Source: Clarkia xantiana subsp. parviflora (lineage: Eukaryota; Streptophyta; Magnoliopsida; Myrtales; Onagraceae). Taken from it: 64,000 nt of DNA. Below the pieces are notes generated by a model, which worked only from the letters and a program-made list of their open reading frames with translations, did not search any database and had not been told where the DNA came from. Both the position numbers and the translations under genes were made by a program. Position 1 is the stretch's first letter; each line of letters opens with the position of its first letter. The stretch is from contig JAPTYO010000007.1 of NCBI GenBank assembly GCA_036873135.1, forward strand, positions 19,264,763 through 19,328,762, read 5' to 3'. This document shows positions 62,425-64,000 of this stretch, piece after piece.

Positions 62425-64000
62425 ACAAAAAATGATCAGCTTCCGTTCATTTTCAACGGAAAAATGAATAATCATATGTTTTGAAACATGAAGGAGAATG
62501 AAAAAAAAAAATATTAAACAAGAAAGGTAGTGATTTTAGTAGAAAAATAAAGAGTCAATCCAACAATTTTCTATATTTATTGGGATTTTAGTATTTTTTT
62601 TAAATATACAATTGTTTTCGCTATTTCGGGTCGGGAGCGTTATGGTTAATACTCTCTCCAAAGTGACGTTTATATTGGGATTCGGCCCTGGGATGCTCAT
62701 GTGAACGCAACTCACTTTACCGGTTGGTCCAACAAACATTGGGTGGATTTCAGTATTCGTACCTTTAAAAACCCCAAATTTTTAGAAGTACTAACTATAC
62801 TCATGTATTAATTATAAAGCAATGTACTCATACATTACTATGTGTTCAGTTAATTAATGGTGTGCAATGTTACACGAGGTCCGTGTTCAGAAATTTCCTG
62901 ATCAAATCATAGCATAGGATTAATGTCAAAGACAAATTGAGTAATTAACAGGGAAATAAAATTGGGTCCACTTTTCGTTATCTAGCTAGCTAGCTAGAGA
63001 TGGTCACTATTCTCCATCAACTACAATCCTTATTAATAAGCTACACCCTTTTCATCCTCGTCCAATTATGTTGATCTCTTTATTTTAGGTTGGCAATTCG
63101 GGCTCGACACGAAAATTACGAGTTTGTGTTTGATATTAGTGACACGGTACGACACGATAATACGATGTTTTAAACTAAAATTATTAAATATTAATTTTTT
63201 TTAATTCAAATTATTATAGATTTTTTGTGCTAATTTTTTATATTGGGCCGTGTTTGGATTGACCTCAAAACACGATACGAACCTAGTACTGCCTGAACAC
63301 GCACGACCTGTAGCTCTACTCTACTTGATTCCATTCAATCATCAAGTCATTATCATTATTACGTGTATATATTATATTATATCTATAATACAATGCTGAT
63401 AGTAATAAATTTTTTTTGCTGAAATTGATAGTAATTAATTGACAGAGAGCATTTAACATCTGGTCAAATCATCACCATTATGATAATCTCTATTAATATA
63501 TTATATAGATTGTTTCTTTTCTTATGTAGGTAGGTAGGTAATAATAATAATATTATATAACCACAAACCTAGCACTGATATATATTTGTGTTTACTTTAT
63601 TTGCTAATGTATGTTTTGTCTCTAAAGCAAATGAGATTAATAGCTTGGACCTATCAATGCGCCAACAAAAATATATGTTTGACTATAACTACTCATAAAC
63701 AAATATGTACATACCTTTATGGGTTAATATAATTATTACCCTCATATATATGAGACAACCGAACAAACTACTAGTTTGATTTTTTTAAAACATTTTACTA
63801 GATGATTATTCCATTCATATACTTAGTAAGCTTTGTCAGGATTCTGTCTTTAGTTATTGGATGAAATCACCCACGTGCTCGTACATAATAATGAATAAAA
63901 TAGTTAGCAATCTGTTCGACTGTCCAAACATCGCAGCTAGCAATTTATTCAACTACTCAAATATTAATAAACTAGTAATTTCTTATATTTTTTCATTCAT
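62425..64000. other. AT-rich spacer to the window end
   Basis: No gene is supported. A segment at about 63088-63315, with TAGGTTGGCAATTCGGGCTC at one side and CACGATACGAACC-type sequence at the other, looks like a decayed hAT-like MITE. TAGC and TAGG short repeats occur near 62983 and 63528. Confidence 0.45.

Overview
This is nuclear DNA of a eudicot plant. Genes have many short GT-AG introns, the proteins carry organelle targeting extensions, the GRAS and rhomboid genes are of plant types, tRNAs are single-copy with Pol III T-runs, and the AT-rich spacers are packed with plant LTR retrotransposons, SINEs and MITEs. I do not commit to a genus.

Layout. 1-3.3 kb: a Ty3/Gypsy-like element on the minus strand (a gag-only reading frame, then its 5' LTR). 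3.5-13.1 kb: a compact gene block with tRNA-Thr(CGU) and a small P-class PPR gene (+), then organellar RNase II (RNR1, 14 exons, -) and a rhomboid protease (6 exons, -). 13.5-15.9 kb: a 2.37-kb solo LTR with a 5-bp target duplication. 17.1-17.7 kb: an unrecognised three-exon gene of 108 codons (-), whose exons are all too short to show as long ORFs. 18-26.5 kb: AT-rich spacer with foldback elements and MITEs. 27-29.2 kb: an intronless LISCL-type GRAS transcription factor (+). 29.9-30.7 kb: tRNA-Leu(AAG) lying just behind a plastid-type YidD gene on the same strand. 31.2-31.9 kb: a second solo LTR. 32.5-34.6 kb: an atypical SDR (At5g02240-like, 7 exons, -). 37.2-38.7 kb: a HAD-family hydrolase (8 exons, -). 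From 38.8 kb to the end I see no cellular gene, only transposable elements: Harbinger-like, hAT-like and Mutator-like non-autonomous elements with recognisable target-site duplications, two SINE-like copies, and a decayed Ty1/Copia element at 55.9-61.3 kb.

The cellular genes form no operon-like unit, but RNR1, the SDR and the HAD gene lie in the same order and on the same strand as I remember for neighbouring Arabidopsis loci (At5g02250, At5g02240, At5g02230). That suggests an old collinear segment loosened by transposon insertion. Several products (RNR1, YidD, PPR) probably act in organelles on RNA processing and membrane protein insertion.

Exon coordinates were read by eye from GT-AG borders and reading-frame continuity. 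For the five well-recognised spliced genes the exon lengths sum exactly to a whole number of codons. No new defence or enzymatic system was found. The most notable items are the hidden three-exon gene, the tRNA in the probable 3' UTR of YidD, the duplicated zinc-knuckle module in the gag-only element, and the nested foldback elements with exact target-site duplications.
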